This document shows, one piece after another, positions 1-7,229 of a DNA stretch of 51,051 nucleotides. The DNA is from DATAES01 sp036493595 (GTDB lineage Bacteria > Actinomycetota > Acidimicrobiia > Acidimicrobiales > JACDCH01). The stretch's first letter is position 1. Each line of letters opens with the position of its first letter. The stretch spans positions 1-51,051 of the forward strand of contig DASXPN010000120.1 in assembly GCA_036493595.1 (NCBI GenBank), written 5' to 3'. The notes under the pieces were generated by a model, which saw nothing but the letters and a program-made list of their open reading frames with translations, did no database searches and had not been told where the DNA came from. The position numbers were made by a program, and so were the translations under genes.

Positions 1-1
1 G

Positions 2-463
2 GCGGGGGAGGATGTCCCGTTCGCCGACATCGTCCGCCCCGTGAGCCGGATGGTCGAGGAGGCATTCCATTCGCCCGAGCGGCCCGTGCGGTGCCGGGTC
101 GACGGGGAGATCGGCCACCTTCCCGCGCAAGTCGCCACCCCCCTTGCCGTCGTCCTCAACGAACTGCTCCAGAACGCGTTCGACCACGCGTACCCGGAGG
201 AAAAGGAGTTCGACGCCGGTCAGGTGATCGTCGGGCTGCAGCGAACCGGCGGCGAGCTCGTAGTACGGGTCACCGACGACGGCGCGGGACTTCCCGACGG
301 TTTCGACCTCGATCGGTCGACCGGCCTCGGTCTGTCGATCGTGCGGACGCTGGTCACGTCCGAGCTCGGTGGCTCGATCAGGCTGTGGTCAGGAGAGGGG
401 TCGACCGAGCGTCCCGGCACGGTGGCCGAGCTTCGGATCCCGCTCGCCGGCGACGACGAATGA
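2..463 (+). CDS. Sensor histidine kinase, C-terminal ATPase part (PdtaS-like, 5' truncated)
   Basis: The open frame runs in from the window edge, so only the last 153 residues are seen. They form a HATPase_c domain: an N-box (NELLQNAFDHAY), a G1 box (DDGAGLP) and a G2 box (GLGLSIV). This ATP-binding half phosphorylates a partner receiver in a two-component system. The N-box wording and the neighbour whiB1 match the mycobacterial PdtaS family, whose kinases use a HisKA_2 domain and pair with the RNA-binding antiterminator PdtaR; the histidine-containing part and sensor lie outside the window, so that assignment is inference. It converges on whiB with a 17-bp gap. Confidence 0.8.
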   Translation, partial: AGEDVPFADIVRPVSRMVEEAFHSPERPVRCRVDGEIGHLPAQVATPLAVVLNELLQNAFDHAYPEEKEFDAGQVIVGLQRTGGELVVRVTDDGAGLPDGFDLDRSTGLGLSIVRTLVTSELGGSIRLWSGEGSTERPGTVAELRIPLAGDDE

Positions 464-480
464 CGGTGTTGGTGTCTCGG

Positions 481-774
481 TCAGGACGCGCGGCGCTGGC
501 GAGCGAGGTACTGCTTGCGGAGCTTGCGGCGCTCCTCTTCGGAAGTACCGCCCCAGACGCCCGAATCCTGGTTCGTGGTGAGCGCGAACTCGAGGCACGG
601 AACCTGCGACGGGCACTCCCTGCACACGGCCTTGGCCTGGTCGATCTGCTCGATCGCCGGGCCGGTCGTGCCGACTGGGAAGAAGAGGTCAGGGTTGGTA
701 TCTCGACAAGCGGCGTAGTCGCGCCAGTCGTCGTCTTCAATCGAAAAGGGCTCAACGGACAGGGGAAGCGCCAA
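481..774 (-). CDS. whiB1: WhiB-family iron-sulfur transcription factor (WhiB1-like)
   Basis: This 97-residue protein carries the WhiB signature: cysteines at 23, 51, 54 and 60 (spacing C-x27-C-x2-C-x5-C, the same as mycobacterial WhiB1) to hold a 4Fe-4S cluster, a GVWGG turn at 72-76, and a basic C-terminus (RRKLRKQ...RQRR) for DNA binding. WhiB1 proteins bind the primary sigma factor and respond to nitric oxide. The start is a TTG at 774, chosen because a GGAGG lies about 4 nt upstream and no ATG or GTG fits. A perfect CRP-type palindrome lies 36-51 nt upstream of the start. Adjacency to a PdtaS-like kinase supports WhiB1 over other WhiB types. Confidence 0.93.
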   Translation of the reverse strand: MALPLSVEPFSIEDDDWRDYAACRDTNPDLFFPVGTTGPAIEQIDQAKAVCRECPSQVPCLEFALTTNQDSGVWGGTSEEERRKLRKQYLARQRRAS

Positions 775-809
775 CGATCCTCCAGGAGATGCTCGTCACT
801 TTCGGCGTT

Positions 810-825
810 TGTGACGTTCTTCACA
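810..825. promoter_or_regulatory. CRP/FNR-type operator palindrome
   Basis: TGTGACGTTCTTCACA is a perfect TGTGA-N6-TCACA inverted repeat in the 116-bp divergent spacer between whiB1 and the GDPD gene. Its centre is 43 nt upstream of the whiB1 TTG and 73 nt upstream of the GDPD ATG. Mycobacterial whiB1 is known to be controlled by the cAMP receptor protein from a similar site; that this one works the same way is inference. Confidence 0.65.
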
Positions 826-890
826 TGCCGCCCAGGGGTAGGTGACGTGGGTGCGGCTGGAAGTGAGCTGAGGGTAACAAGCATCGGCGT

Positions 891-1622
891 ATGCGGCAAG
901 CACTTCGTCCGAATTCGCCGGTCGTCGATCTCGTGACACTGGTCGTTGCGCACAGGGGAGCATCCGCTCGATATCCCGAGAACACGGTCGACGCGTTCCG
1001 CGGTGCCCGAGAGCTCGGGGCCGACTGGGTCGAGCTCGATGTGCGCCGCACGGCCGACGGCAGGCTGGCGGTCCATCACGATGCGCACCTGCCTGACGGG
1101 CGGGCGATCGTCGAGCTCGACGCCGATGATCTGCCGGCGTCGGTACCCGATCTGACGACCGCGCTCGACGCCTGTCGGCCATTGGGCGTGAACGTCGAGA
1201 TCAAGAACCTCCCCGGCGACCCCGACTTCGATGCCGCCTGCGCCATCGTCAAACCTGTGGCCGCGGTGCTGGACGGACGAGCCCAGTCGATCCTCGTGTC
1301 GTCGTTCCACGCGCCGACGCTCGACCGTGTGCGCGAGGCGGCGCCCTCGGTGGCTACCGCGTTGCTGACGTTCACGTTGACCGACGCAGCTCGTACCGTC
1401 GACAACGCGGTCGGCGCCGGACACGTGGCGCTGCATCCGTTCGATGCGACCGTCGATGCCACGCTCGTCGCGTTGTGCCACGAGCGCGGTCTCGCCATCA
1501 ACGTGTGGACGGTCGACGATCCCGGGCGCATCGCGGAGCTTGCCGCGCTCGGCGTCGACGGCATCGTGACCAACGTGCCGGACATCGCACGCGACGTCCT
1601 GCAGGAACAAGGAGCCGGCTAG
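891..1622 (+). CDS. Glycerophosphodiester phosphodiesterase (GDPD family)
   Basis: This 243-residue TIM-barrel enzyme hydrolyses glycerophosphodiesters to glycerol-3-phosphate and an alcohol. The N-terminal HRG (21-23), PENT (29-32), metal-binding E48 and D50 in VELDVRRT, and catalytic H63 in HHD are all present, as is the second metal region NVEIK. The C-terminal WTVDDPGRI and DGIVTNVPD segments are typical of the short bacterial UgpQ form. No signal peptide is visible, so it should be cytoplasmic. The ATG at 891 has only a weak Shine-Dalgarno; GTG at 933 is an alternative that would still keep the HRG motif. It converges with the lipid kinase downstream. Confidence 0.9.
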   Translation: MRQALRPNSPVVDLVTLVVAHRGASARYPENTVDAFRGARELGADWVELDVRRTADGRLAVHHDAHLPDGRAIVELDADDLPASVPDLTTALDACRPLGVNVEIKNLPGDPDFDAACAIVKPVAAVLDGRAQSILVSSFHAPTLDRVREAAPSVATALLTFTLTDAARTVDNAVGAGHVALHPFDATVDATLVALCHERGLAINVWTVDDPGRIAELAALGVDGIVTNVPDIARDVLQEQGAG

Positions 1623-1668
1623 TTGTAGGGCCCACCCGGCAGCGCGCGGGAGGGAGTGAGCGAGAGAA

Positions 1669-2586
1669 CTAACAGGGCCTGACGAGGCGGAGGATGTCCG
1701 GCTCGTGGCGGAACTCGAGGTGCTCGACCTCACCGAGGTAGTCGCCGTCGACTTGGTACGGGAAGGGCCCATAGCCGTGCACGGTGAGCTTGTCGACATC
1801 GGTGCGGAGATCGGCCTTGCGTTGGTGGCGGAGGTCGCGGCCCGCGCCGAGCGCCCCGGCGGCGGCGCCGATGAGCGCAGGCAACGCCAGCGACCGCAGG
1901 GTCAGCATCGACAGGCCACGGTCCAACGTCGCCTCGGGTGTGAGATCGAACGGCCGGTTGCCGAGGTACGTGTACGGGTTCGTGTTGAGGCAGATCGCGA
2001 AGTAGCCGTCGTCGACGACGGTGCCGTCCGCCATGTGCACCGCGAATCGGGGCCGGCTGCGGTCGTAGTGCCGGAACCACGCGCTGAACGTCGCGTAGAT
2101 GAAGAGCAGATGGCCGGCGTAGCGCTTGAGCCCGGCCCGCCGTTCGACCTGCTGCACGACGACCGCGTCGAACCCGACGCCGACGTGGAACAGGAAGTAG
2201 CGACCGTTGACCGAGCCGAGCCCGACAGGCTCGATGTGCCCATGCGCCAGCGCGTCGACCAGCGCGCCAGTCGCCTCGATCGGATCGTTGGGGAGGCCGA
2301 TGGTTCGGGCGAACACGTTGGTCGAACCGCCGGGCAGCGGTGCGAGAGCGGTGTCCGTCCCCGCCAGCCCGTTGGCGATCTCGTTGAGCGTGCCGTCGCC
2401 TCCGAGGCACACGACGACCTCGATGCCGTCGATGGCCGCGCCGCGAGCCAGCCGGGTGGCATGACCACGCCGGTTGGTCTCGGCCACCGTCACCTGGTGA
2501 TCGGCGGAGAGCGCCTTTTGGATCACGACCCGACCGCGTGCCGTCACCGAGGAAGCCGAAGCGTTCACGACGAGCAGCATCCGCAC
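1669..2586 (-). CDS. Diacylglycerol/lipid kinase family protein (YegS/DgkB-like)
   Basis: This 305-residue protein is an ATP-dependent lipid kinase fold. It has the nucleotide-binding GGDGTLNE at 62-69 and PGGSTNVFAR at 85-94, both diagnostic of the DAGK catalytic domain, followed by the beta-sandwich domain with GVGFDAVVV. Substrate could be diacylglycerol, a sphingoid base or a mannolipid; the sequence does not decide. There is no signal peptide. It is convergent with the GDPD gene. It keeps the company of whiB1 and pdtaS-like genes, a grouping also seen in mycobacteria. The ATG is followed by the usual MLLVVNASA beta strand, so the start is probably right. Confidence 0.88.
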   Translation of the reverse strand: MRMLLVVNASASSVTARGRVVIQKALSADHQVTVAETNRRGHATRLARGAAIDGIEVVVCLGGDGTLNEIANGLAGTDTALAPLPGGSTNVFARTIGLPNDPIEATGALVDALAHGHIEPVGLGSVNGRYFLFHVGVGFDAVVVQQVERRAGLKRYAGHLLFIYATFSAWFRHYDRSRPRFAVHMADGTVVDDGYFAICLNTNPYTYLGNRPFDLTPEATLDRGLSMLTLRSLALPALIGAAAGALGAGRDLRHQRKADLRTDVDKLTVHGYGPFPYQVDGDYLGEVEHLEFRHEPDILRLVRPC

Positions 2587-2734
2587 GCTGTATCTCTACA
2601 TGCTCCGGGCGTCGCTTCGCTCCTGCCTTCGCATGCCGGGCGGCCCGACGCTGGCGCTTCCCCGGCCGGCAACCCGGTTGTGACCGCGCCCCAATTTGGT
2701 TGGATCAGCGCCGCCGGTGGCAACATCCCAAGCT

Positions 2735-3511
2735 ATGAACATCGCCGTCTGCGTGAAGCAGATACCCGATCCGGCCGAGCCGGGGGCGCTCAATCCCGAC
2801 CACACGTTGAAGCGCGATGGGAAGCTGATCCTCGACGAGTCCGATTCCTACGGGGTCGAGATGGCCTTGCAACTGGTCGACAAGGCCGGTGGTGGCGAGG
2901 TCACGCTCATCTCGATGGCCCCGAACAGCGAGACGTCCGGTCTGCGGACCGCACTTGCGATGGGAGCGGCCAAAGCAGTGCTCGTGAGCGATGACGCGCT
3001 CAAGGGTGCGGGCGCGCTCGACACCGCGAAGGTGCTCGCCGCCGCGATCAAGCGCACCGAGTTCGATCTCGTGCTCGCCGCGACCGAGTCGTCCGATGGC
3101 TACACGGGCACCGTGCCCGAGCAGATCGCCGAGGTGCTCGATCTGCCGTCTGTGACCTTCGCCAAGCACATCGAAGTGGCCGACGGAACGGTAAAGGTGC
3201 AGCGCCAGACCGAAGCCGGTTATGACGAAGTCGAGGCGCCGCTACCCGCAGTCGTCTCGGTGACCGCCGGCGTGGTCGAGCCCCGCTACCCGAGCTTCAA
3301 GGGAATCATGGCGGCCAAGTCAAAGCCGGTCGACGCGGTGACGGTCGCCGATCTCGGCCTCGATGCATCGCTCGTCGGCTGGGCCGGCGCCGGCCAGGAG
3401 ATCGTCGCCGTCGACAAGGCGGAAGAGCGCGAAGCCGGTGAGATCGTCGAAGACGACGGCGAGGGCTTCCAGAAGATCGTTGCGTACCTCGAGAACTTGA
3501 AGGTCATCTGA
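2735..3511 (+). CDS. etfB: Electron transfer flavoprotein, beta subunit
   Basis: This 258-residue subunit starts with MNIAVCVKQIPDP, the standard EtfB N-terminus, and contains the AMP-binding region (VLAAAIKRTEFDLVLAATES) and the DGYTGTVPEQIAE block. With EtfA it passes electrons from acyl-CoA dehydrogenases to the quinone pool through FAD. The ATG at 2735 was chosen over an upstream in-frame codon because the protein family begins exactly here. Its stop codon overlaps the etfA ATG by one base, which implies translational coupling. An acyl-CoA dehydrogenase later in the window is a plausible donor. Confidence 0.96.
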   Translation: MNIAVCVKQIPDPAEPGALNPDHTLKRDGKLILDESDSYGVEMALQLVDKAGGGEVTLISMAPNSETSGLRTALAMGAAKAVLVSDDALKGAGALDTAKVLAAAIKRTEFDLVLAATESSDGYTGTVPEQIAEVLDLPSVTFAKHIEVADGTVKVQRQTEAGYDEVEAPLPAVVSVTAGVVEPRYPSFKGIMAAKSKPVDAVTVADLGLDASLVGWAGAGQEIVAVDKAEEREAGEIVEDDGEGFQKIVAYLENLKVI

Positions 3512-4479
3512 TGTCACTGAGCAAGGTTTGGGTCTACGCCGAAGCAGACGGCGACAAGGTCAAGACGATCACCCTGGAGATGCTCGCCAAGGCGCGCGAG
3601 CTCGGCGACACCGTCGAGGCGGTGTTCGGCGGCGACGGCGACACGGTCGCCGCAACACTCGGTGCGCACGGCGCGACCAAGGTTCACGCGACCGGCGATC
3701 TCGATGGGCGCCTTCCTGGTGTCGCAGTCGGTTCCGCGATGGCAGCGGCGATCACGGGCGGCAACGCCCCGGACCTCATCCTCTTCGGCACCACCTACGA
3801 CGGCCGCGATGTTGCGTCTCGCTTGTCGGTCAAGCTCGACAAGCCCGTGTTGAGCAACAACACCGACATCACGGTCGACGGCGATGCCGTGGTCGCGAGC
3901 ACGCCGGTGTTCGGCGGCACGCAGATCGTCCGCACGAAGCTCACCGCGGGTGCGCCCAACCTCGTGCTCGTCCGTCCGAAGTCGTTCGCAGCGGAGGAGA
4001 GCGGCGGCGGCGCGGCCGCGGTCGAGGCATTGTCGGTGCCGGACCTCGGCGCGACAGGCTCGGCCAAGATCGTGGACCGTCACCTCGAAGAGGCCACCGG
4101 CCCGAAGCTCGACGAGGCCGCGATCGTCGTGTCGGGTGGACGCGGTCTCGGCGAGGCAGGCAAGTACGAGATGGTCGAGACGCTGGCGAAGCTGCTCAAG
4201 GGCGCGCCGGGCGCGTCACGAGCGATCGTCGACGCCGGTTGGGTTCCCTATTCGCACCAGGTCGGTCAGACCGGCAAGGTCGTGAAGCCGACGGTGTACA
4301 TCGCCCTCGGCATCTCGGGCGCCACACAGCACATGGTCGGCATGAAGGGCAGCAAGAACATCATCGCTGTCAACAAGGACGCCGAGGCCCCGATCTTCTC
4401 GATCTCCGACCTCGGCATCGTCGGCGACGTCCACAAGGTCGTCCCGAAGCTGATCGAAGCCCTCCAAGCCAAAACCTGA
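3511..4479 (+). CDS. etfA: Electron transfer flavoprotein, alpha subunit
   Basis: This 322-residue subunit has an N-terminal ETF domain and a C-terminal FAD-binding domain. Key FAD contacts are visible: SGGRGLG, the ASRAIVDAGWVPYSHQVGQTG block, ALGISGATQH and NKDAEAPIFSISDLGIVGD. It forms the EtfAB heterodimer that accepts electrons from dehydrogenases. The gene starts inside the etfB stop (TGATG). After the stop there is no clear terminator; the downstream 300 bp are filled by palindromic repeats. Confidence 0.97.
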   Translation: MSLSKVWVYAEADGDKVKTITLEMLAKARELGDTVEAVFGGDGDTVAATLGAHGATKVHATGDLDGRLPGVAVGSAMAAAITGGNAPDLILFGTTYDGRDVASRLSVKLDKPVLSNNTDITVDGDAVVASTPVFGGTQIVRTKLTAGAPNLVLVRPKSFAAEESGGGAAAVEALSVPDLGATGSAKIVDRHLEEATGPKLDEAAIVVSGGRGLGEAGKYEMVETLAKLLKGAPGASRAIVDAGWVPYSHQVGQTGKVVKPTVYIALGISGATQHMVGMKGSKNIIAVNKDAEAPIFSISDLGIVGDVHKVVPKLIEALQAKT

Positions 4480-4540
4480 CCCCACCCCCGCCGCCCGCGC
4501 CGCAGTCGTTCGCCGCGCCGCAGTCGTCCAGCCGCGCCCG

Positions 4541-4697
4541 CGCCCGCACTTCTGCACATTGTCGACTCAGCCACGTCCGCGCCCGCAGTTCTGCACGTTG
4601 TCGACTCAGCCACGTGGCGGCGTTGCTGAGTCGGCACAGAACGCGATGCGCCGCGAAAAGTGTCGACCAAGCCACGCGATACGTGGCTGAGTCGACA
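4541..4697. repeat. Palindromic repeat array, left of the DUF559 gene
   Basis: Five copies of a core reading TGTCGACTCAGCCACGT occur here: forward at 4560-4576 and 4599-4615, degraded reverse at 4623-4637, forward (degraded) at 4661-4677 and reverse at 4681-4697. The first two sit in a 36-bp direct repeat (4541-4576 and 4580-4615, two mismatches). The last two face each other and form a hairpin. The same core occurs at 5725-5822 and at the window end. From 4480 to 4540 there is only GC-rich sequence with no feature I can name. Confidence 0.85.
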
Positions 4698-4711
4698 CAG
4701 ATCATCTGAGG

Positions 4712-4740
4712 TTGCGGACCCCATCGCCCGGATCTATCGT
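4712..4740 (+). promoter_or_regulatory. Putative sigma-70-type promoter of the DUF559 gene
   Basis: TTGCGG (4712-4717) and TATCGT (4735-4740) are separated by exactly 17 bp, giving a transcript start near 4747, 44 nt before the ATG. It lies just right of the repeat array, so the gene appears to carry its own promoter. Confidence 0.5.
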
Positions 4741-4759
4741 GCGCTGAACTTCCCCCTTA

Positions 4760-4774
4760 TTGATTGAAAATCAA
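4760..4774. promoter_or_regulatory. AT-rich palindrome in the DUF559 leader (candidate operator)
   Basis: TTGATT-GAA-AATCAA is a 6-bp inverted repeat about 14 nt after the predicted transcript start and just before the Shine-Dalgarno. It is strikingly AT-rich for this genome. AbiEi-type proteins are known to repress their own promoters through inverted repeats, so autoregulation is a reasonable inference. Confidence 0.4.
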
Positions 4775-4790
4775 CGAGAGGGACGGACAA

Positions 4791-5717
4791 ATGTCCAGGG
4801 CCGACACCTTGCGCGAGATCCGACGCGCCACACGACACCACGGCGTCGCGACTCGAGCTGAGCTCGAGCTGACGCAGCGGCAGACGGACCTGTGCTGCGA
4901 GGACGGCACGCTCGTCCGCCGACACAAGGGCGTGTACGCCGACCCGGCCTTCCCGCGGTCACGCGCACAGGAGTTGGCCGCCGCGGTCGCCGCCGGCGGC
5001 CGCATCTGCGCGGGGTGGGCGCGTTCGTCTGCCGCCGTGTGGAACCTGCGCGACGAGCACCCGGCAACGCCCGAAGTCGTCGTTCCCTACGGGCGGTTGC
5101 GCTTGATCAACGGAGCGACCGTGCATCGGTCACGGGCGCTCAACCCCTCGATGGTCACGACCCGCGACCACATCCGCGTCACCAAGCCACTCGTGACCGT
5201 GCTCGACCTCGGCGTGGTTCTGGGTCCCGTCGAGGTCGGCGATGCCATCATCCGTGGACGCCAGCTGAAGCTGCTGACGATCCCTGACGTCGAGGCCACG
5301 ATCGACCGCTACGCCCGACGCGGACGGACCGGCATCGTGGTCGCTCGGCAGGCGCTCGACCTGATCATGATCGGCGACCGGCCCGCTGACAGCGTGCTCG
5401 AGTTCCGCTTCTCCATCGGCCCCGCTCGCTACGGACTGCCGGCGTACAGCTACCAGCACGAGGTGCGGGTCGGGCGCAAGCGGTACTTCATCGACTTTGC
5501 GTATCCCGACGTGATGCTGGCGATCGAGGTCGACGGCTATCAGCAGCGCGCCGCAAAGGAGTCCCTTGCGTATGACAACGACCGCGCCAACAAACTCGTG
5601 CTGGCGGGATGGACGATCCTGCGCTTCGGGTGGGACAGCGTGGTTCGCGACCCATCAGGCGTCGCGACCGAGATCCTGTTGAAGCTCGGACAGCTCGGTC
5701 ACGCCTTCGCGCGCTGA
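4791..5717 (+). CDS. AbiEi-like winged-helix protein fused to a DUF559 (VSR-like) nuclease domain
   Basis: This 308-residue protein has three parts. Residues about 1-50 (RADTLREIRRATRHHGVATRAEL...LVRRHKGVYADP) look like the AbiEi_4 winged helix of type IV antitoxins. The middle resembles the AbiEi_1-type region. Residues about 225-300 match DUF559, a PD-(D/E)XK fold related to the very-short-patch-repair nuclease: FIDFAYPD, AIEVDGYQ and AYDNDRANKLVLAGW carry the acidic core. The ATG at 4791 has AGGG 8-11 nt upstream; a TTG at 4764 is less likely. No AbiEii toxin neighbour exists. It stands alone between two repeat arrays. Function (nuclease, antitoxin, or repeat-processing enzyme) is not known. 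Confidence 0.8.
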   Translation: MSRADTLREIRRATRHHGVATRAELELTQRQTDLCCEDGTLVRRHKGVYADPAFPRSRAQELAAAVAAGGRICAGWARSSAAVWNLRDEHPATPEVVVPYGRLRLINGATVHRSRALNPSMVTTRDHIRVTKPLVTVLDLGVVLGPVEVGDAIIRGRQLKLLTIPDVEATIDRYARRGRTGIVVARQALDLIMIGDRPADSVLEFRFSIGPARYGLPAYSYQHEVRVGRKRYFIDFAYPDVMLAIEVDGYQQRAAKESLAYDNDRANKLVLAGWTILRFGWDSVVRDPSGVATEILLKLGQLGHAFAR

Positions 5718-5724
5718 TGTTCCG

Positions 5725-5822
5725 GGTCGACTGAGCCACCGTCCACGTGGCTGAGTCGACACGTTTGAATCCCACGTCCGTTCTGGGTCGACTGAACGAC
5801 GCTCCACGTGGCTCAGTCGACA
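5725..5822. repeat. Palindromic repeat array, right of the DUF559 gene
   Basis: Two back-to-back hairpins use the same core as the left array: forward 5725-5740 with reverse 5745-5761, then degraded forward 5785-5800 with reverse 5806-5822. The last copy continues as ACAATGTGCGG, matching the extended left copies (TGCACATTGTCGAC) and the copy at the end of the window. An ATG inside this repeat (5808) opens the frame of the next gene but is unlikely to be its true start. Confidence 0.85.
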
Positions 5823-5897
5823 ATGTGCGGAAACGGGGGGCGGTGCCGGGCGGGCTGGGTGAGGTGGCGTGGGCGCGGGGGGGTGGATCACGCAAGA

Positions 5898-7229
5898 ATG
5901 CGGGCGATGCCGCGCAAGGTGCCGAAGCTGTGGAAGAACTGGGCGAAGAACCAGGCGTGCGCGCCGTTCGCGCAGGAACAGCCGGCGAGCGAGGGCGAGC
6001 TCGTCGAGATCGTGAAGGGCGCCGCCGCGGCGGAGCGGCGGGTGAAAGTCGTCGGCGCCGGTCACTCGTTCACGGGAATCGCTTGCACCGACGGGCATCT
6101 CGTCGACCTCTCGCACTACGACGCGGTCCTCGATCACGATCCCGCCAAGGGGACGGTCACCGTCGAGGCCGGCATCGCGCTGCAGAAGCTGTGTGACGAG
6201 CTGGACCGCCGTGGTCTCGCCCTCGAGAACATGGGCGACATCGCGTACCAGTCGATCGCGGGTGCAACGTCGACCGCGACCCATGGCACCGGCACGACCT
6301 TCGGCAACATCTCGAGCCGCATCGTCGGCTTGCGTCTCGTCACCGCGGACGGATCGGTCCTCGACTGTTCGAGTGGCGTCAACCCCGACGTGTTCGAGGT
6401 CGCCCGCGTCGGGCTCGGCGCGCTCGGCATCGTCTCGACGGTCACGTTGCAGTGCGTGCCGTCGTTCCGGTTGCACGCAGTGGAAGAGCCGATTCCCGTG
6501 GACGATGTCCTGCAGGACTTCGACGGCTTCATGAACGCGACCGACCACGTCGAGTTCTACTGGGTGCCGCATACGCGGTGGGCGCTGACGAAGCGCAATA
6601 CGCGCACGCAGGACGCACCCGCGCCGCGAAAGCGCACCAAGGAGTACATCGACGACGTCGTCCTCACCAACGGTGCCTTCGGACTGCTGTGCCGTCTCGG
6701 CCGCCAATGGCCGCGCGCCATCCCGCGGCTGGCGAAGATCATCCCGTCGGCGTCGAGCAAGGTCGAGTACACGGATCGCAGCGACAAGGTCTTCACCAGC
6801 CCGCGGCTCGTGCACTTCTACGAGATGGAGTACGCCATCCCGCGCGCTGCGATCCCCGAAGCGTTGAACCGGGTGCGCGCCCTCGTCGACCGTTTGAGTG
6901 TGCCCATCAGCTTCCCGGTCGAGGTGCGCGTGGTCGCGCCGGACGACATCCCGCTGTCCACCGCGTACGGACGCGACACCGGTTACATCGCGGTGCACGT
7001 GTACTGGGGCACGCCCTACGACCAGTACTTCCAGGGGGTCGAGGCGATCATGAACGACTACGCCGGCCGGCCGCACTGGGGGAAGATGCATTTCCAGACC
7101 GCTGCCACACTGGCGCCGCGCTACGAGCGGTGGGACTCGTTCCAGTCGGTGCGCAACAAGCTCGATCCGGATGGTCGGTTCACGAACCCGTACCTCGATC
7201 GCGTGCTCGGGTCGGTCGCTCAGACCTGA
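5898..7229 (+). CDS. FAD-linked oxidoreductase, D-arabinono-1,4-lactone oxidase family
   Basis: About 443 residues. The N-terminal half is a VAO-type FAD-binding domain (VVGAGHSFTGIACTDGHLVDLS, EAGIALQKLCDELDRRGLALENMGDI, ATHGTG); the C-terminal half is the ALO domain ending in the signature PHWGKMH and LDPDGRFTNPYL. Relatives oxidise sugar lactones such as L-gulono-1,4-lactone (the M. tuberculosis homologue is a gulonolactone dehydrogenase) or alditols. The second start at 5907 (MPRKVPKLWKNW) is equally plausible; 5808 lies inside a repeat and was rejected. Its 3' end overlaps the convergent neighbour by 10 bp. Confidence 0.88.
   Translation: MRAMPRKVPKLWKNWAKNQACAPFAQEQPASEGELVEIVKGAAAAERRVKVVGAGHSFTGIACTDGHLVDLSHYDAVLDHDPAKGTVTVEAGIALQKLCDELDRRGLALENMGDIAYQSIAGATSTATHGTGTTFGNISSRIVGLRLVTADGSVLDCSSGVNPDVFEVARVGLGALGIVSTVTLQCVPSFRLHAVEEPIPVDDVLQDFDGFMNATDHVEFYWVPHTRWALTKRNTRTQDAPAPRKRTKEYIDDVVLTNGAFGLLCRLGRQWPRAIPRLAKIIPSASSKVEYTDRSDKVFTSPRLVHFYEMEYAIPRAAIPEALNRVRALVDRLSVPISFPVEVRVVAPDDIPLSTAYGRDTGYIAVHVYWGTPYDQYFQGVEAIMNDYAGRPHWGKMHFQTAATLAPRYERWDSFQSVRNKLDPDGRFTNPYLDRVLGSVAQT

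Noticed and set aside
91..936. Long open frames overlapping the kinase, whiB and GDPD genes
   Set aside because: Arginine/proline-rich translations that run against genes with clear motifs; shadows of high-GC coding DNA.
1623..1668. Terminator hairpin between the convergent GDPD and lipid kinase genes
   Set aside because: Only a short GGGCCC palindrome and unpaired neighbours; no convincing stem.
4541..5822. CRISPR array
   Set aside because: The repeats are palindromes with irregular, repeat-like spacers of variable length and alternate in orientation; no cas genes are nearby.
4541..5822. Insertion sequence with the DUF559 gene as transposase
   Set aside because: No DDE or HUH motif, and the flanking repeats are multiple palindromes rather than one terminal inverted pair with a target duplication.
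5808..5897. ATG at 5808 as start of the lactone oxidase-like gene
   Set aside because: It lies inside the palindromic repeat and encodes residues (MAQSTMCGNGGR) unlike the family; starts at 5898 or 5907 fit the known N-terminus.
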